64,000 nucleotides of DNA, taken from contig CAYNEO010000002.1 of assembly GCA_964396245.1 (NCBI GenBank), forward strand, positions 82,187 through 146,186, read 5' to 3'. Source of the DNA: CAYNEO01 sp964396245 (GTDB taxonomy: Bacteria > Zixibacteria > MSB-5A5 > GN15 > FEB-12). Shown here in pieces: positions 1 to 9,000 of the stretch; the first letter of the stretch is position 1; the number at the start of each line of letters is the position of its first letter. Below the pieces are notes generated by a model. The model saw only the letters and a list, made by a program, of their open reading frames with translations. It had not been told where the DNA came from and searched no databases. The position numbers and the translations under genes are program-made.

Positions 1-1106
1 GCCTTGATGACTTTCGATCCGGAGAACCAGGTTCGAGAGACGTGCCCCCCATCGCCGGTGTAGTTAAAATTCCCGTAGTAGAAGCGCATCAGGCGTGAGG
101 CTTGCCTGAGATGGGAGAAGCCTAATTCGTACCCGGCCGTTCTCTGCTCGTTGTTGTAAACCAGCGAGATGTCGGCGCTTCGGTCAATGCGGCTTCGTTG
201 AACCGCCTGTCCCCCGGCATCCGGGCGCACAGCCAGATATCCTTCGCGATCATAGAGGCGACCGTTAGCTTTTACGGCAACTGAGCGGCTCAATGGCCAG
301 AAGACATCGGCATAATAGTGATAGGCATCATCGTTGCGGTACAAAAACGGGCCATCCGCCAGCCGGTATCCGAGTGACAGGTTCATTTCCCGGCCGCTGA
401 CAAACTCCTTCTGGTAGCGGGCGCGGGCATATGAATATCCGAAGGAGCCCTTGTCGACGAGAAGGGCGCTTTGGGGTGCGAATGACTCGGGTTTCTCGGG
501 CAGGGTGATCATGGAAGCCACCACCTGGTTGCCGCCAAAGACCGCCCCGGCCGGACCCGGCAGGATATAGATGTTGTGATCGAGTGCGGTCGGGAAATCG
601 TTAAAATCAAGCAACCCGTCCGGCTCGATAATATGTTCGAACGGATGTACCGAATGGGAGCCGATAAGGACGTTCATCCGGTCCCCTGACAGGGCAAAAG
701 GCTGAACGGTCGTGCGCATGGGAGTCGATTGGTAGTTCAAAACGAAAAATGATGGATCCGAGCGGAAATAACCACCGGCATCTTTGTAGGATGATCGCTC
801 TACCTGGTCGTGGTAATTGAACCTGCGAGACGTGAAATGGGCCGTCAGGGAATCGAAGTAGGAAATAAACGGTTTAGGTGCGAGCAGAGTATCCTGAATT
901 TTCTGGCGGCGCTTCTGAAAATCCTCAAGTGCTTTCTCTGCTTCGGAAAGGGTATCAGCCGCGCTCGTATCCGCCAGGCCGCACGTATCGCACGGCGCAA
1001 TAATGACGGACTTCAAGGTATCCACCCGGGTCGTGTCGGACTCCTGCGCCGAAACCGACATCGAGAAAAAGAAAACGAAGGCCGCGCTTATCAGGTACTT
1101 TCCCAT
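1..1106 (-). CDS. TonB-dependent receptor-like outer membrane protein, 3' part missing
   Basis: The gene runs off the left edge, so only the N-terminal ~368 residues are present. It starts at the ATG complementary to 1104-1106 with a signal peptide (about 22 residues, ending ...SVSA-QE). A short low-complexity linker is followed by a plug-like region whose end reads INILPGP-type (YILPGPAGAVFGGNQ), the usual signature just before the barrel of TonB-dependent receptors. The rest is rich in alternating aromatic and polar residues, as in outer-membrane beta strands. It overlaps the S-component gene upstream by 16 bp, so the two are probably co-translated and may serve uptake of one small substrate. 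The substrate cannot be read from the sequence. A TonB box is not obvious, so a TonB-independent barrel is an alternative. Confidence 0.65.
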   Translation of the reverse strand, partial: MGKYLISAAFVFFFSMSVSAQESDTTRVDTLKSVIIAPCDTCGLADTSAADTLSEAEKALEDFQKRRQKIQDTLLAPKPFISYFDSLTAHFTSRRFNYHDQVERSSYKDAGGYFRSDPSFFVLNYQSTPMRTTVQPFALSGDRMNVLIGSHSVHPFEHIIEPDGLLDFNDFPTALDHNIYILPGPAGAVFGGNQVVASMITLPEKPESFAPQSALLVDKGSFGYSYARARYQKEFVSGREMNLSLGYRLADGPFLYRNDDAYHYYADVFWPLSRSVAVKANGRLYDREGYLAVRPDAGGQAVQRSRIDRSADISLVYNNEQRTAGYELGFSHLRQASRLMRFYYGNFNYTGDGGHVSRTWFSGSKVIK

Positions 1107-1630
1107 AAAACTTTTCTTTCCCTGACATATAAATGCCTCGTGACGCCGAACAGCAACGGGAAAATGACCATGTTGGAAACCAGTGAAATCAGCGACCAGA
1201 TGGCGCTGGAAACGAACCGAGGCCAGAATGGCTGAATAAGCCAGGCATCGACGAAATTGACCGGAATATAGAACAGAACGGTGCACAAGACGGCAGCGGC
1301 CACGAGAAAGCTGTACAGCTTACCGCTGGTCGTATGTTCCCAGTTGATTCGCTGGAATGCTGCGCCCACCAAGCCGCTCAAAGCCGCGCCGACCATCTGC
1401 GCGGCCATGACGTACGGATGAGCCGGGCCATACGGATTGAACGCACTCCAGAGGCCCATGCCGACGAGTCCGACCGCGACACCCGGGGACGATCCCCACA
1501 GGAAGCCGGCCGAGAATACGATGAAGAAAATCAGGTTGACATTCAGCAGGTATATCGTCGCCCATGACAGTACATAGACCAACGCCGAAAAAAGCGCGAT
1601 CCTGGCGACGAGCTTTGTACCGAGGGTCAT
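1091..1630 (-). CDS. ECF-type transporter S component-like membrane protein
   Basis: A 179-residue, very hydrophobic protein with about five or six predicted membrane helices and a basic C-terminus. The glycine-rich stretch around residues 40-90 (SAGFLWGSSPGVAVG, then GLWSAFNPYGPAHPY) resembles the substrate-binding S subunits of energy-coupling-factor vitamin and metal importers. No ECF ATPases (EcfA) or EcfT are in the window, so it would have to share an energising module encoded elsewhere. Its start codon overlaps the stop of the metalloprotease gene by 4 bp, and its end overlaps the outer-membrane receptor gene, which suggests an outer-plus-inner-membrane uptake pair. Substrate unknown. 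Confidence 0.6.
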   Translation of the reverse strand: MTLGTKLVARIALFSALVYVLSWATIYLLNVNLIFFIVFSAGFLWGSSPGVAVGLVGMGLWSAFNPYGPAHPYVMAAQMVGAALSGLVGAAFQRINWEHTTSGKLYSFLVAAAVLCTVLFYIPVNFVDAWLIQPFWPRFVSSAIWSLISLVSNMVIFPLLFGVTRHLYVRERKVLWEST

Positions 1631-3897
1631 CGGATAACGGCGACCTTCACTTTGTCTTCGGCTAACAGCGACTTCTTCTTGTAATCCGAATACAGACGGG
1701 CATAGCAGAGATATACGCCCGAGACGATTTCTTTACCATGCTCGTTGGTGAAATCCCACTCATCTTCGTACCAAACGACCCGGTTACCGGTGTTGGGATC
1801 AACCTCGTCATAGACCGTGGGGGTGACGTCGATCGTCCGCACGCGTTCACCGGCGACCGTAAAGATGTCTATCACGAAGTACGGTTCCTGATATATGTCA
1901 AGGCCCACCGAATCGGTCGCCATCTGAAAGCGGAATTTCAGGTTGTCTCCGCCGAGTTCATCGAGTACGGCAGGATTAGGATACGGCAACAGCATCGCCA
2001 CCGGCAGGCCGACTCTCGAGCTGTCCAGATTTCCGATCTCATTGACAATATAGCCCAGGTCTATCGTGGTTCTGAGATTGTAGAAGCTCGCTTCCTGAGA
2101 GGCCGGCGAGAAGATGAGGGTAATGGAACGGAAACGGTTGACCCGGTACGTGGACAGGTCGACAGCCGAATACAGCGACTGCGGCAATGACGGAATCATA
2201 TATGACTCAACGAGGAATGAATCCGGGATGGCATCGAGCTGGTAAATAACGCTCACGCCCCAGGGATAGGTGGCCGTAACGTTCGTGTGGGTGGCATCGA
2301 ACACCCGAAGGCCTTCGTATGGACACTCCACGGTAAAAAGTGAATCCCAGACATCGTATGGATTGCCAGGGTTCAACAGGGTATCGGTGACTTCGGTGGC
2401 GCGTGATGAGTCTCCGCAGATTGTACTGCGGCGTATGCTGGGCTCGCAGTACCAGAAACGGTCCTCCTGTACGACACGGGTATCCTCGAGCCGGATATAC
2501 GCTGCCGCATTGTGCTCCGGCGCATCCGGGTTGGTGTTCGGTTGGGCCGCGAAAGGATAATTCCGCCTGACTGCCATGGCTGAATCCGGGATTGGCGGGT
2601 AATTGACTCTTTCCGAAAAGCCGATACCGTTCGGTGAATAGAGAGCCCGCGGGCCGGTAAAATAGTTCCACACCGCAAATTCCGCAAACGCGGATCCAAA
2701 AGACATGGTACCGCCGCTGGCGGAGTCGATAGCCCGCTGCGCGGAAGTCAAGAACTGACCGCCGACCGATTCGGCGCTGTATTCCCATATAGCGCGGACG
2801 ATAGCCGGACCGAATTTCTCGGACAGGTAAATCGGGAAGACGACGGAGGCATACGGATGCAAGTCCAGAACCTCCATGAACTGCTGGATAGACGTCCGCG
2901 GGACATCATAGAAAAACGGCAGGTAGGAATAGTAATCGTTGATGTTGTCGTATGCGTATTCTTCCATCCACGTCGCCGACATTTCCAGCCAGTACATGTT
3001 CCCGTAGCTCTCGGTATAGTCCATGCCGAACTGGATGGCGTGGAAAAACTCGTGGGCCACAGTAACACGAACGGCATCGAGCGGCCTGTCCCGGTATTCG
3101 CGAATACTCTGATAATCGTTATCGAGTTCGAGAAATGCCGGGACAACCTGGTAATTGGTAGCAGGATCGGGCCGGCAGTCGTATTCCGGAAATGTCTGGC
3201 CAAAGATATTGGCGCTGAGGTTACGGACATAGATGTCATACTTGGCATCTTCCCCGTCCGTGCATTGCGAATCCGGCGCCGGGGCGGGGAAACCGAGACC
3301 ATTAATGACCTTATTGTATACCGAATCAGCTATCAGCGCCATACTCTCGATATAGTTTGGCACACCGTCACCATCCGAGTCGACGCTCGACTGGTAGACC
3401 GAATCCGTGCCGGTCTTCGAATAGTGGATCCGGAAGTGCCCCTCGGGGCTGTCATAGAACAGGGGCAAATCGGGTCGGACAATATCCTGCACGCCGAGCG
3501 ACAGTAACAAGTCTTTGTCGAGCTTGTCGCGGTTATTGAGAAACTGCAGGATTGCCGGGGTTCCGCTCTTGATCGGCAGTGAGTCGTCGGCCGGCGCCGT
3601 CTCGCCAAGAGCCTCGGGTCTCTTGCCCGCCTGCCCGGTGACATAGAGGTAATTATTGATAATACGAATCTGTTCTTCCCGGGTGAGTTCTCTGGCGGCA
3701 GTGCTCTGACCCGGCCGCTCGGCCCTGGATTGCGGCAGAGAGTCGGGAACGTATGCACTGACGGATGTCTGATCAAATGATGTGGAGACGCCGGAGTTTG
3801 CTGTGATTTGTTGCTGCGACGCCGCCGACGCATGCCCGGCGAAGCCGACGCTTCCGATCAGGAATATGGCTACGATGAAGATATTCAGTGGTCTCAA
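1627..3897 (-). CDS. Secreted zinc metalloprotease with type IX/FlgD-like C-terminal domain
   Basis: A 756-residue exported protein. Residues 1-26 form a signal peptide (ending HASA-AS). A DSDGDGVPNYIE motif at about 173-184 is a calcium-binding type often preceding metalloprotease domains. The zinc site is HEFFH at residues 282-286, followed about 25 residues later by a conserved WLEMSATWMEE segment that probably supplies the third ligand. This layout recalls MXAN_6640-type putative metalloproteases. The last ~110 residues start with PYPNPA and look like a FlgD/type IX secretion sorting domain, so the protein is probably surface attached or released. It overlaps its upstream and downstream neighbours by 4 bp each, so it is part of a translationally coupled operon. 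Confidence 0.75.
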   Translation of the reverse strand: MRPLNIFIVAIFLIGSVGFAGHASAASQQQITANSGVSTSFDQTSVSAYVPDSLPQSRAERPGQSTAARELTREEQIRIINNYLYVTGQAGKRPEALGETAPADDSLPIKSGTPAILQFLNNRDKLDKDLLLSLGVQDIVRPDLPLFYDSPEGHFRIHYSKTGTDSVYQSSVDSDGDGVPNYIESMALIADSVYNKVINGLGFPAPAPDSQCTDGEDAKYDIYVRNLSANIFGQTFPEYDCRPDPATNYQVVPAFLELDNDYQSIREYRDRPLDAVRVTVAHEFFHAIQFGMDYTESYGNMYWLEMSATWMEEYAYDNINDYYSYLPFFYDVPRTSIQQFMEVLDLHPYASVVFPIYLSEKFGPAIVRAIWEYSAESVGGQFLTSAQRAIDSASGGTMSFGSAFAEFAVWNYFTGPRALYSPNGIGFSERVNYPPIPDSAMAVRRNYPFAAQPNTNPDAPEHNAAAYIRLEDTRVVQEDRFWYCEPSIRRSTICGDSSRATEVTDTLLNPGNPYDVWDSLFTVECPYEGLRVFDATHTNVTATYPWGVSVIYQLDAIPDSFLVESYMIPSLPQSLYSAVDLSTYRVNRFRSITLIFSPASQEASFYNLRTTIDLGYIVNEIGNLDSSRVGLPVAMLLPYPNPAVLDELGGDNLKFRFQMATDSVGLDIYQEPYFVIDIFTVAGERVRTIDVTPTVYDEVDPNTGNRVVWYEDEWDFTNEHGKEIVSGVYLCYARLYSDYKKKSLLAEDKVKVAVIR

Positions 3898-4730
3898 TGT
3901 TCGCCTCGTATTTTCGCTGCTCGTTCTTTCAAGCGGAAGAGATAATCAACCGGGACGGGCTGAGAACCGATGGACTCGGTTCTGCCGCCACGCCCGTGAT
4001 AATCGGAGCCGCCCGACAGGACAAGTTTGTACCGTTTTGCCAATCGTTTTATATGACGAATGTCGTTATCTGCCGTTGTATAGTGATACACCTCAATACC
4101 GTCCAGGCCGAAATCGACCAGTTGTTCGAGATACCGGATCATGTTGTCGAGAAGCGGATGGGCCATTACGGCCACACCACCCGCATTGTGAATCAGCTTG
4201 ATCGCTTCCTCGGGGGTCATCTTGGCCTTTGGAACGTACGCGGGGCCGTCCTTGCCGATATACTTCTGAAAGGCCTCGTTGTAGCTCGCGGTCAGCTTCA
4301 GCCGATGCAGCGCTTCGGCGATGTGTGGCCGTCCTACGACCGAGTTGCCGGCGCTCTCCAGAACGGCGTCGTATGGTAATTCGAGGCCCAACTTGCCGAG
4401 CTTTTCGGTTATCAGACGACCGCGACGGTCCCTTTCCTTCTGGAAAGTAGTGAGCGACGTATTGAACGTTTCATCATCGGGATCAAACAGGTAGGCCAGC
4501 AAATGCAAATCTGAGCCTTCGATAAGCACGGAGAGTTCAACACCGACAATAAGTTCCGGATCCTCCGGCGAGAGGAGTTCCCCGACCGCATGATAACCAT
4601 CGAGCGTATCGTGATCCGTGATGGAGAAAGCGGCAAGTTCGCGCTCGCGGACCATATCCAGCACTTCAGACGGGCTGCTCAGTCCGTCTGAGACCGATGT
4701 ATGTATGTGCAAGTCGATAATCGGACTCAT
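3894..4730 (-). CDS. PHP-domain metal-dependent phosphoesterase
   Basis: A 278-residue PHP hydrolase. The N-terminal DLHIHTSVSDG motif (residues 6-16), the SITDHDTLDG motif near residue 37-46, MAHPLLDN in the middle and SGGSDYHG near the C-terminus supply the His and Asp ligands of the trinuclear metal site. Proteins of this kind (E. coli YciV/RNase AM, 3',5'-nucleoside bisphosphate phosphatases) remove 5'-nucleotides from RNA or hydrolyse pAp. pAp turnover would fit a sulfur-metabolising cell, but that is only an inference. It lies 3 bp after the formiminotransferase-cyclodeaminase gene and overlaps the protease gene by 4 bp. Confidence 0.85.
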   Translation of the reverse strand: MSPIIDLHIHTSVSDGLSSPSEVLDMVRERELAAFSITDHDTLDGYHAVGELLSPEDPELIVGVELSVLIEGSDLHLLAYLFDPDDETFNTSLTTFQKERDRRGRLITEKLGKLGLELPYDAVLESAGNSVVGRPHIAEALHRLKLTASYNEAFQKYIGKDGPAYVPKAKMTPEEAIKLIHNAGGVAVMAHPLLDNMIRYLEQLVDFGLDGIEVYHYTTADNDIRHIKRLAKRYKLVLSGGSDYHGRGGRTESIGSQPVPVDYLFRLKERAAKIRGEH

Positions 4731-4733
4731 TCA

Positions 4734-6242
4734 TCAAAGCTTGGACTCGACCGTCTGTCTGATCTCAGTCGCAAGCTTCTCTCCCTTCTGCCTGATCTCA
4801 TCCACCTCCCGATTCATGTTGTCGATGTAGTCCTGATCTTTGAGACTGCCCAGATTGATCCGGACATTATACCCGGCGCCTTCAATTGCGGCCTGCCCCA
4901 TCAAGCCGGACACACCGGCATCGCTGACAGAGTTGACATTTCCCTTCCGGGCGACGACCAGAGCCAGCTCCAGACCTTCGAGCGCCTTTTTCATTACTTT
5001 GAGCGGCACCTCGGCGGCGTGCCTGGTAGCGCCTTCCAGTATCGTGTCCCGGTCGGGTGACTTGAAGGCAGCCATAACAGCGCTGAACGCCGCCTCGTCT
5101 TCTTCTATCAGGTGCTGGAGCTCGTCTCTCAATTTATCAGCTTTGTCGCGCACTTCGGTGAGCTCCTGCTTCACCTCGGCATAGGCCTTCTTGCCGACAG
5201 TGAGCCGACAGACCATAGCCGTCAATGCCGCCGAGAGAGCGCCCGCAGCGGCCGCCACCGAACCTCCGCCGGGGGCGGGCGATGATGAGGCTACCTCATC
5301 GAAAAAGCTGTCGCCACCGGCGGCCGCCGTTCCGGCTGATCCCACCGAGGTCAATTTCTCTTCAAGAATCTGGTCTTTGCTGAAATGTTCCAGCCGCAGA
5401 TAAAAATCGGCAACATCGACGATGGCCTGGTTAGGCAGGAGTCCGACCACCTCCGAGGAGGTGACATTAACGCCGTACCGGGCGGCTTCGCTCTTGATGG
5501 TTTCAAAAACGCGGAAGATAGGCGTCTTGGTATAATTGACCAGGTTCATGGAAATCTGCACCTGGTCGCGTTCCTTGATTTCGAATCCGAGCGCCTTGAC
5601 AAAACGGTAGCCGCCTTTAAGACTGCGCACGGCGTCAGCGATATTATCGGCTATGGATTTCTTGTTGGTATCGAGATAGACATTGAACGCTACGAGCGGG
5701 AACCGCACGCCGATAGCCGTCGCGCCCGCCTTGAGGTTCATCTTTGCCGGACCGTAATCCGGTTTGCGGGCAGGATCTGTCTCTATCGTATCGCGAATTC
5801 CCTCGTACTCACCCTTCCGAACGTTGGCGAGATTACGACGCTTGGGAGTCGTACGGGCCTCTTCGTAGAGGTATACCGGTATCTGCAGTTCTTCGCCGAC
5901 TTTCTGGCCGAGCTTGTTGGCCAATTCGATAGCGTCCTCGCTGGTTACCTCCGATATGGGGATGAACGGACAGACATCGCAGGCGCCCATGCGCGGATGT
6001 TCACCCTCGTGGGTCTGCATATCGATAAGTTCGGCCGCTTTCCGGTAACCGCGGAAAGCCGCCTCGACAGCCAGCGATGGATGACAGACGAACGTCACAA
6101 CCGCACGATTGTGGTCTGCATCCATCTCCTTGTCGAGCAGGGTTACGCCTTCGACCGATGTAATGGCGTCACATATTGCATCAATGACTTCAGGACGACG
6201 CCCTTCAGAAAAATTCGGAACACATTCTATCAACTTCGCCAT
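4734..6242 (-). CDS. Bifunctional glutamate formimidoyltransferase / formimidoyl-THF cyclodeaminase
   Basis: A 502-residue fusion. The N-terminal ~300 residues (starting LIECVPNFSEGRRPEV) match glutamate formimidoyltransferase, which moves the formimino group of N-formiminoglutamate to tetrahydrofolate. The C-terminal ~190 residues (from FFDEVASSSPAPGGGS) match formimidoyltetrahydrofolate cyclodeaminase, which releases ammonia and gives 5,10-methenyl-THF. The cellular role is the last step of histidine breakdown and folate one-carbon supply. It is the first gene of a coupled five-gene run (PHP, protease, S component, receptor). No hut genes are nearby, so the glutamate-histidine link is not supported by context. 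Confidence 0.92.
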   Translation of the reverse strand: MAKLIECVPNFSEGRRPEVIDAICDAITSVEGVTLLDKEMDADHNRAVVTFVCHPSLAVEAAFRGYRKAAELIDMQTHEGEHPRMGACDVCPFIPISEVTSEDAIELANKLGQKVGEELQIPVYLYEEARTTPKRRNLANVRKGEYEGIRDTIETDPARKPDYGPAKMNLKAGATAIGVRFPLVAFNVYLDTNKKSIADNIADAVRSLKGGYRFVKALGFEIKERDQVQISMNLVNYTKTPIFRVFETIKSEAARYGVNVTSSEVVGLLPNQAIVDVADFYLRLEHFSKDQILEEKLTSVGSAGTAAAGGDSFFDEVASSSPAPGGGSVAAAAGALSAALTAMVCRLTVGKKAYAEVKQELTEVRDKADKLRDELQHLIEEDEAAFSAVMAAFKSPDRDTILEGATRHAAEVPLKVMKKALEGLELALVVARKGNVNSVSDAGVSGLMGQAAIEGAGYNVRINLGSLKDQDYIDNMNREVDEIRQKGEKLATEIRQTVESKL

Positions 6243-6337
6243 ACTTCAACTCCATGGGAATCCAATTCTATGAGCACCTATGCCATCATTATCTACAAGT
6301 AGTCCAGGTGTCCCCGCGCACCCGGGAAACGGAGTAA

Positions 6338-6353
6338 CGGGAGAAGTCTCCCG
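6338..6353. repeat. Short perfect inverted repeat in intergenic region
   Basis: CGGGAG and CTCCCG flank a 4-nt loop in the 158-bp gap between the DUF3108 gene and the formiminotransferase gene. No T-run follows on either strand, so termination is possible but weakly supported. Confidence 0.3.
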
Positions 6354-6400
6354 GCCGGATATGTAATTGAGGGAATTCACAATCCGATCCCGCACCGACG

Positions 6401-7258
6401 CTAGTAATCAAAGATCTCGCCGAGTTGAAAATCCGTGAGTTCGGCTGAGATCGAGCCAACCACGACTTTGGATTTCATCAGGACCGGCATCTTAATGTAA
6501 TCGTCCGTCAACCAGACCTTCAGTCGTCCTTCTTGTTTGAACACTCCCACGTTTTCGCTCAGAGGTTCGACGACAATGCAATCAAAGGTTCCGGCGTCAA
6601 CAGAAATCGTCTCCTTCTTCAGAACCTGAACTTCAAGGTGATATTTCTTACCGTCGACGAAATTATCCACGTAAATCGACTTGCCGACTTCCAGTGGCTG
6701 CGTCCTGACGTAATACAGGGTCGAGAGCGCATCCTGAACGTAAGCTCCGACATCGACGGTATCCCCGTCGTAATAGACTACATTTTCACGCTGTCCGAAA
6801 CTGTAAGTGTTGTCAGCCCGGTAATTCCCCTCGCGAAGATTTTTCGAAAATCGCCACGAGAAGACGCCGAGAGCATCGACAATAGACTCTATGCGGTCAT
6901 CCACGCGGTAGAAATTCGAGAAAAAGCTGTTCGACCCGGCATGGGTAACGATCTGGTAACAGGGGCGACCCTGGTATTCAATCAGCCGCTCAACTTCCAT
7001 CGTGGCCGAGCCGGCATTTATAAATCCGTAGTTGATGTCAAAAAACAGCTTTTCACCGACGCCGAAAGCGACATTCTCGATATAGCGATCAAAATTCGGC
7101 TCTTGAACCGGCGTCACACTGACGGCCGCGGGGTCTTCCTGGGCAAAACCTATCTGCACCCACAGAAAATATACAAAGGGAAACAACCCGGCCAGAAAGA
7201 CAAGCGCCAGGAACAACTTTTGTAGCCGGGAATGTTCAGGCATCTTTCTGTTTCTCAT
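6401..7258 (-). CDS. DUF3108 domain protein, exported
   Basis: A 285-residue protein with an N-terminal hydrophobic anchor or signal sequence (residues ~10-32, LFLALVFLAGLFPFVYFLW) and a DUF3108 domain over most of the remainder, recognised by the opening pattern VGEKLFFDINYGFINAG and the closing VWLTDDYIKMPVLMKSK. The family is periplasmic or outer-membrane associated, beta-rich and of unknown function. Two starts are possible: the ATG ending at 7258 or the one ending at 7243 (MPEHS), which leaves 8 bp overlap with the phosphatase gene. It is the last gene of the manC-SPOR-tsaC-phosphatase run. Confidence 0.8.
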   Translation of the reverse strand: MRNRKMPEHSRLQKLFLALVFLAGLFPFVYFLWVQIGFAQEDPAAVSVTPVQEPNFDRYIENVAFGVGEKLFFDINYGFINAGSATMEVERLIEYQGRPCYQIVTHAGSNSFFSNFYRVDDRIESIVDALGVFSWRFSKNLREGNYRADNTYSFGQRENVVYYDGDTVDVGAYVQDALSTLYYVRTQPLEVGKSIYVDNFVDGKKYHLEVQVLKKETISVDAGTFDCIVVEPLSENVGVFKQEGRLKVWLTDDYIKMPVLMKSKVVVGSISAELTDFQLGEIFDY

Positions 7259-7742
7259 CTATGAGTTTTACAATCTCAGGCAGATGTTTGCCCAGGTATT
7301 CGGCTATCTCGAGAAAGGTCTCGTTGTACCTGTCCAGCGACTGGCCGATCGGATCATCCACCCCTTCCCCGTCCGGGTCGTGGTCGGGAAAGTTCTTCAG
7401 CAGATAGGTCTTGTCTCCGGCTGCGGGATCAAGAAAAAGAACTTCCTGCACGTGCTGCGGAGTCATACCGAATATAAGGTCAGCCTCCTCGATCAAGCGC
7501 CGGGTCAGGGGTTGGGAACTGTGCTGTGACAAATCTCCGTCCCAGAGTTTGACCGCTTCCTGCGCGTATGCTGTCGCCGGGTAGCCGGTGGCGGCCGATG
7601 TTCCCGCCGAGACAATTCTGAATTGACCCGGCCGCTCTTTCGATAAAAGCACCCGCAAGCCGGCCTCCGCCATGGGAGAACGACAGGTATTTCCGGTGCA
7701 GACAAAGAGTATCACGAATGTCTTGTCGTTTCCCTGGGTCAA
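7236..7742 (-). CDS. Low-molecular-weight phosphatase, YwlE-like (possible protein-arginine phosphatase)
   Basis: A 168-residue low-molecular-weight tyrosine phosphatase-fold protein. The catalytic P-loop at residues ~15-22 is CTGNTCRS, followed by PMAEA, and the general acid loop DHDPDG lies near residue 118. The Thr after GN in the P-loop is the residue that makes Bacillus YwlE specific for phosphoarginine, while classical tyrosine phosphatases usually carry Ile there. The overlap with a YwlC/Sua5-family gene copies the ywlC-ywlE pairing known in Firmicutes. No McsB arginine kinase is in the window, so the substrate call is an inference. An arsenate-reductase-like role is an alternative. 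Confidence 0.8.
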   Translation of the reverse strand: MTQGNDKTFVILFVCTGNTCRSPMAEAGLRVLLSKERPGQFRIVSAGTSAATGYPATAYAQEAVKLWDGDLSQHSSQPLTRRLIEEADLIFGMTPQHVQEVLFLDPAAGDKTYLLKNFPDHDPDGEGVDDPIGQSLDRYNETFLEIAEYLGKHLPEIVKLIDEKQKDA

Positions 7743-8380
7743 CAGTTCACCTTTCGCACAACGGCCGAGAGCTGTTCACGCGATATGGCCCCTTCGCGAA
7801 GAACCCGAACCTCGCCATCCGAACAGTCCACCACGGTCGACGGAGGCAGCTCGAGATTTCCGGCATCAAGAATAAGGTCTACACCTTCCGGGAAAACTGC
7901 GGCGACGTCTTCGGCGCTCACACTTTCCGATTCGCCCGAACGATTTGCGGATGTAGCTGACAATGGAAAATCGCACGCGTCCACGAGGTTCGCGATAACC
8001 GGCGACGATGAAATTCGCAGACCGATTTTACTAGCTACGACCACAGGGGCGTTTCCGGGAGTTCGTGCTCGAAGAATCAATGTCAGAGGACCCGGAAGAA
8101 ACGCCGCCGCCACCTGTTCGGCAACAGTGTTCATCTCGGCGTGCCCGGCCATCTCGTCGATGCTTCCAACGAAAATCGCCGTGGGCATGGAAACGGGCCG
8201 ATTCTTCAACCGATACAATCGGTCCAGCGCCTGCTGAGAATCCGCCCTGGCAAGCAGGCCGTAGCGAGTCTCGGTAGGCGCGACGACGACGGCGCCGTCG
8301 CGCAGAAGACCGGCCGCCCGATCAATGAGGGCGCGGTCCGGCGATTTTGGGTCAATCTTTACGATGCGCTCATCTATCAT
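7739..8380 (-). CDS. L-threonylcarbamoyladenylate synthase (Sua5/YrdC/YwlC family)
   Basis: A 213-residue YrdC-domain protein. It makes threonylcarbamoyl-AMP from threonine, bicarbonate and ATP, the first step of the universal t6A37 modification of ANN-decoding tRNAs. Recognisable are the N-terminal PTETRYGLLARADS segment, the KNRPVSMPTAIFV motif that binds the nucleotide, and SATSANRSGE near residue 145. The length fits the short YrdC/YwlC form without a C-terminal Sua5 domain. It overlaps both neighbours by 4 bp. Confidence 0.9.
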   Translation of the reverse strand: MIDERIVKIDPKSPDRALIDRAAGLLRDGAVVVAPTETRYGLLARADSQQALDRLYRLKNRPVSMPTAIFVGSIDEMAGHAEMNTVAEQVAAAFLPGPLTLILRARTPGNAPVVVASKIGLRISSSPVIANLVDACDFPLSATSANRSGESESVSAEDVAAVFPEGVDLILDAGNLELPPSTVVDCSDGEVRVLREGAISREQLSAVVRKVNC

Positions 8381-9000
8381 TGAGGGACCTGATCGCTGCC
8401 CGGGATAATCGTATCCGGCATCATCTCATCGGGCAATTCTTCGTACATCGGCCGCGCTTCCTTGACATCGACAATAACAAGCACGACCCAGGCGTTGGCA
8501 TAACCGGCCGATTTAGCCTTTTGTTGATAATCTTCCGCTGCCTCGCGAGTTGCGAAGTCGCCGACACGAAGCTTATAGTAAGGGACTTCGTAGTCGAGGT
8601 AAATCGGGCGGTCAAATATCTCTTTCGCAACGGTCTCCGCTCGCCGAGCTTCGCCGTAGACTTTGCTGGTGAAGAGCTGAACACGGTAGGTCTGGTTGGC
8701 GAGGGTGTCGATATCGACCGGGATTTCAGCCCTTTCCCCGGCGCTGGTGTCCGGAGGTTGTTCCACCGTGCTGACAAGGGCGCCTTTGCCCTGTATCACC
8801 CCGCCGCGAGGATCCTCTTTGGGAATAACCTGCCGGTCGGCGGGCAATTCAAGCGGGTCGTATCCGCGACTGTCGATCTCCGGCTTCTCCCGGGCAGGGG
8901 GCTGTTCCTCGCTGGCTTTCTTCTGTCCCAGGCACCCACCGACGAGTGCGAGGCCAATCAGCACGAGGAGAAGTTTATAGATATTTCGACTTTTCTTCAT
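8377..9000 (-). CDS. SPOR-domain lipoprotein
   Basis: A 207-residue protein with a lipoprotein signal (basic start, hydrophobic core, lipobox ALVGGC with Cys at about residue 23). A Pro/Glu-rich linker is followed by a SPOR domain over roughly residues 107-180 (TYRVQLFTSKVYGEA to YANAWVV). SPOR domains bind peptidoglycan strands stripped of stem peptides at the division septum, so an envelope or division role is likely. The gene overlaps the end of manC by 26 bp and the start of tsaC by 4 bp. Confidence 0.85.
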   Translation of the reverse strand: MKKSRNIYKLLLVLIGLALVGGCLGQKKASEEQPPAREKPEIDSRGYDPLELPADRQVIPKEDPRGGVIQGKGALVSTVEQPPDTSAGERAEIPVDIDTLANQTYRVQLFTSKVYGEARRAETVAKEIFDRPIYLDYEVPYYKLRVGDFATREAAEDYQQKAKSAGYANAWVVLVIVDVKEARPMYEELPDEMMPDTIIPGSDQVPQ

